The notes under the pieces: generated by a model
What the model saw: the letters and a program-made list of their open reading frames with translations, nothing else
The model's database searches: none
Told to the model about the DNA's origin: nothing
NCBI GenBank assembly: GCA_001805085.1
Contig: MHEA01000226.1
Location: 7,284 to 14,146, forward strand
From: Nitrospirae bacterium GWC2_57_9
Lineage (GTDB): Bacteria > Nitrospirota > UBA9217
DNA: 6,863 nucleotides
Reading direction: 5' to 3'
Made by a program: the position numbers and the translations under genes
Part shown: positions 5,856-6,863 of the stretch, piece by piece
Numbering within the stretch: position 1 is the first letter of the stretch
Layout of the letters: every line of letters starts with the position of its first letter

Positions 5856-6863
5856 TTATTTCCCGGCCTGCGTCTTGAGCTGTTCCTGCAGCTTCTTCAG
5901 ATCGTCCTCAAGTTTCTTGATCCTCGAAAGGTCGATCCGCTGCTCTTCCTCGACCGGGTATTTTTCGGTTGCGCCGTAAATGATCCAGGAGTCGTCGTAG
6001 TTGGCGGGATTCTTGAAACCGAGGAGCCTCATTTCCATATACGTCAACGTGGACCGTGAGCCCGTCTGGCAGTAGGCGATGGTCCTCTTGTTTCTATCCA
6101 GATCGGCGTAAACCTTGGCAACCTTTTCCGCGGAGAGCGTGCCGACGGACTTGTCCTTGCCGGATGCGGGGTCCTTTACCGTGTCGTAGGTGCTTTCGTG
6201 CGGGACATTGGCCGTGCAATTCGGTATCCTGCCTCCGCGGGCCGCCCGGATGTCGTCGCCTGCGTACTCATTCTTGGTGCGCGAATCAATGACCTGTACT
6301 CCCTTGACCTGCCCCTTGGCGATCTGGACCACCTCTTCGGTGGTGGCGATCCTGCTTTTTACCGGTTTCGCCTTGAATGCGGCCGCAGGTTTGATCGTCG
6401 GCTGCGTGTCCAGCTTCTTGCTCTTCGTCCAGGCCTCGAGACCGCCGTTGAGCACATGGACCTTGTCGTGGCCGAGGTACTCAAAGATCCAGAAGGCGAT
6501 GGTCGCATCGTCCATGCTCTTGGTCTTCATGTCTCCGTAAAAAACGACATGGCTGTTGTTCCCGATGCCCGCCTTGCTGAGCATGCTGTCGTATTTCGCG
6601 GTTGATTTGAATACCCGCGACGTCCCGTCCCTCAGGGCCTTCTTGCACTCCTTGCCGAAGCTGATCGCGCCGGGGATGTGGCCCTTGGCGTAATCTTCGA
6701 GCTTCCTGCAGTCCACCACCACCCAGTCGGGTTTGGCGAGGTTCTGTTCCAGCTGGTCCGCGCTGACCAGGATCTGCGGGTTCGTCCAGTCGGCTGCCCC
6801 TGCGGTCCCGGTCGCCAGGACGATGGCCAGGACCAGGAACAATGACATTAGCGTTCTTCTCAT
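5856..6863 (-). CDS. Periplasmic two-domain rhodanese (thiosulfate sulfurtransferase-like)
   Basis: The protein has 335 residues. A Sec signal peptide (MRRTLMSLF, hydrophobic core to about 19, cleavage near TAGA-ADW, 23-24) sends it to the periplasm. There are two rhodanese domains in tandem. The N-terminal one (about 31-152) has DCRKLEDYAKGHIPGAISF (51-69) and VLNGGLEAW but carries FYGDMKTKS where the active loop would be, with no cysteine, so it is inactive. The C-terminal one (about 172-300) has VIDSRTKNEY (191-200), GGRIPNCTANVP and the active loop AYCQTGSRST, with catalytic Cys265. A charged helix at about 309-331 (LSRIKKLEDDLKKLQEQL) looks like a coiled-coil tail. Known relatives transfer sulfane sulfur, for example from thiosulfate to cyanide or a thiol; the true acceptor is unknown. 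The ATG is the last codon of the window. The immediate signal peptide makes it the likely true start, but the promoter and ribosome site lie outside. Confidence 0.92.
   Translation of the reverse strand: MRRTLMSLFLVLAIVLATGTAGAADWTNPQILVSADQLEQNLAKPDWVVVDCRKLEDYAKGHIPGAISFGKECKKALRDGTSRVFKSTAKYDSMLSKAGIGNNSHVVFYGDMKTKSMDDATIAFWIFEYLGHDKVHVLNGGLEAWTKSKKLDTQPTIKPAAAFKAKPVKSRIATTEEVVQIAKGQVKGVQVIDSRTKNEYAGDDIRAARGGRIPNCTANVPHESTYDTVKDPASGKDKSVGTLSAEKVAKVYADLDRNKRTIAYCQTGSRSTLTYMEMRLLGFKNPANYDDSWIIYGATEKYPVEEEQRIDLSRIKKLEDDLKKLQEQLKTQAGK

Noticed and set aside
1..6863. CRISPR array, transposon ends, tRNA or rRNA genes
   Set aside because: No regularly spaced direct repeats, transposase-like frames, terminal inverted repeats or recognisable RNA-gene sequence were seen.

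Overview
The window is 6,863 bases of fairly GC-rich bacterial chromosome. It is densely packed, with most genes on the minus strand. I read eight genes: seven on minus (one cut by the left edge, one starting exactly at the right edge) and one small gene on plus. The gene types fit a Gram-negative, probably anaerobic or sulfur-handling bacterium of the deltaproteobacterial/Desulfobacterota or Nitrospirota kind. They include periplasmic tandem rhodanese, an enlarged YeiH-type transporter, lipoproteins and a DusB-like tRNA enzyme. That placement comes from overall protein flavour only and is low confidence; nothing here identifies a species. No rRNA, tRNA, CRISPR array, insertion sequence or phage gene is visible, and no gene-free stretch exceeds 300 bases.

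Layout from left to right. Bases 1-157 hold the N-terminus of a minus-strand single-pass membrane protein. Bases 158-357 are a divergent intergenic region with a recognisable sigma70-type promoter on each strand. A small hydrophobic plus-strand protein of 80 aa follows and ends at 600. It converges on a minus-strand pair: a secreted zinc-metallopeptidase lipoprotein (927-2441) and, overlapping its end by 8 bases, a small lipoprotein (614-934). Upstream of that pair, on the same strand, is a DusB-family tRNA-dihydrouridine synthase (2517-3500). Its best -10 box lies so close to the start codon that its mRNA may be leaderless.

The right half (3571-6863) looks like a sulfur-compound unit read right to left. 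It starts with a periplasmic two-domain rhodanese with an intact C-terminal active-site cysteine. After a 143-base gap comes a YeiH/UPF0324-type transporter carrying an unusual ~200-residue N-terminal extension (one membrane helix plus an alanine-rich, probably coiled-coil periplasmic segment). One base further on is a 96-aa single-pass membrane protein of unknown function, and a strong intrinsic terminator (3571-3604) closes the unit. A plausible reading, inferred and not shown, is that the rhodanese handles sulfane sulfur or thiosulfate in the periplasm while the transporter moves a sulfur oxyanion and the small protein assists it.

The points most worth following up are the extended YeiH protein with its partner, the metallopeptidase-lipoprotein pair, the inverted repeats at the convergent gene ends, and the possibly leaderless dusB transcript.
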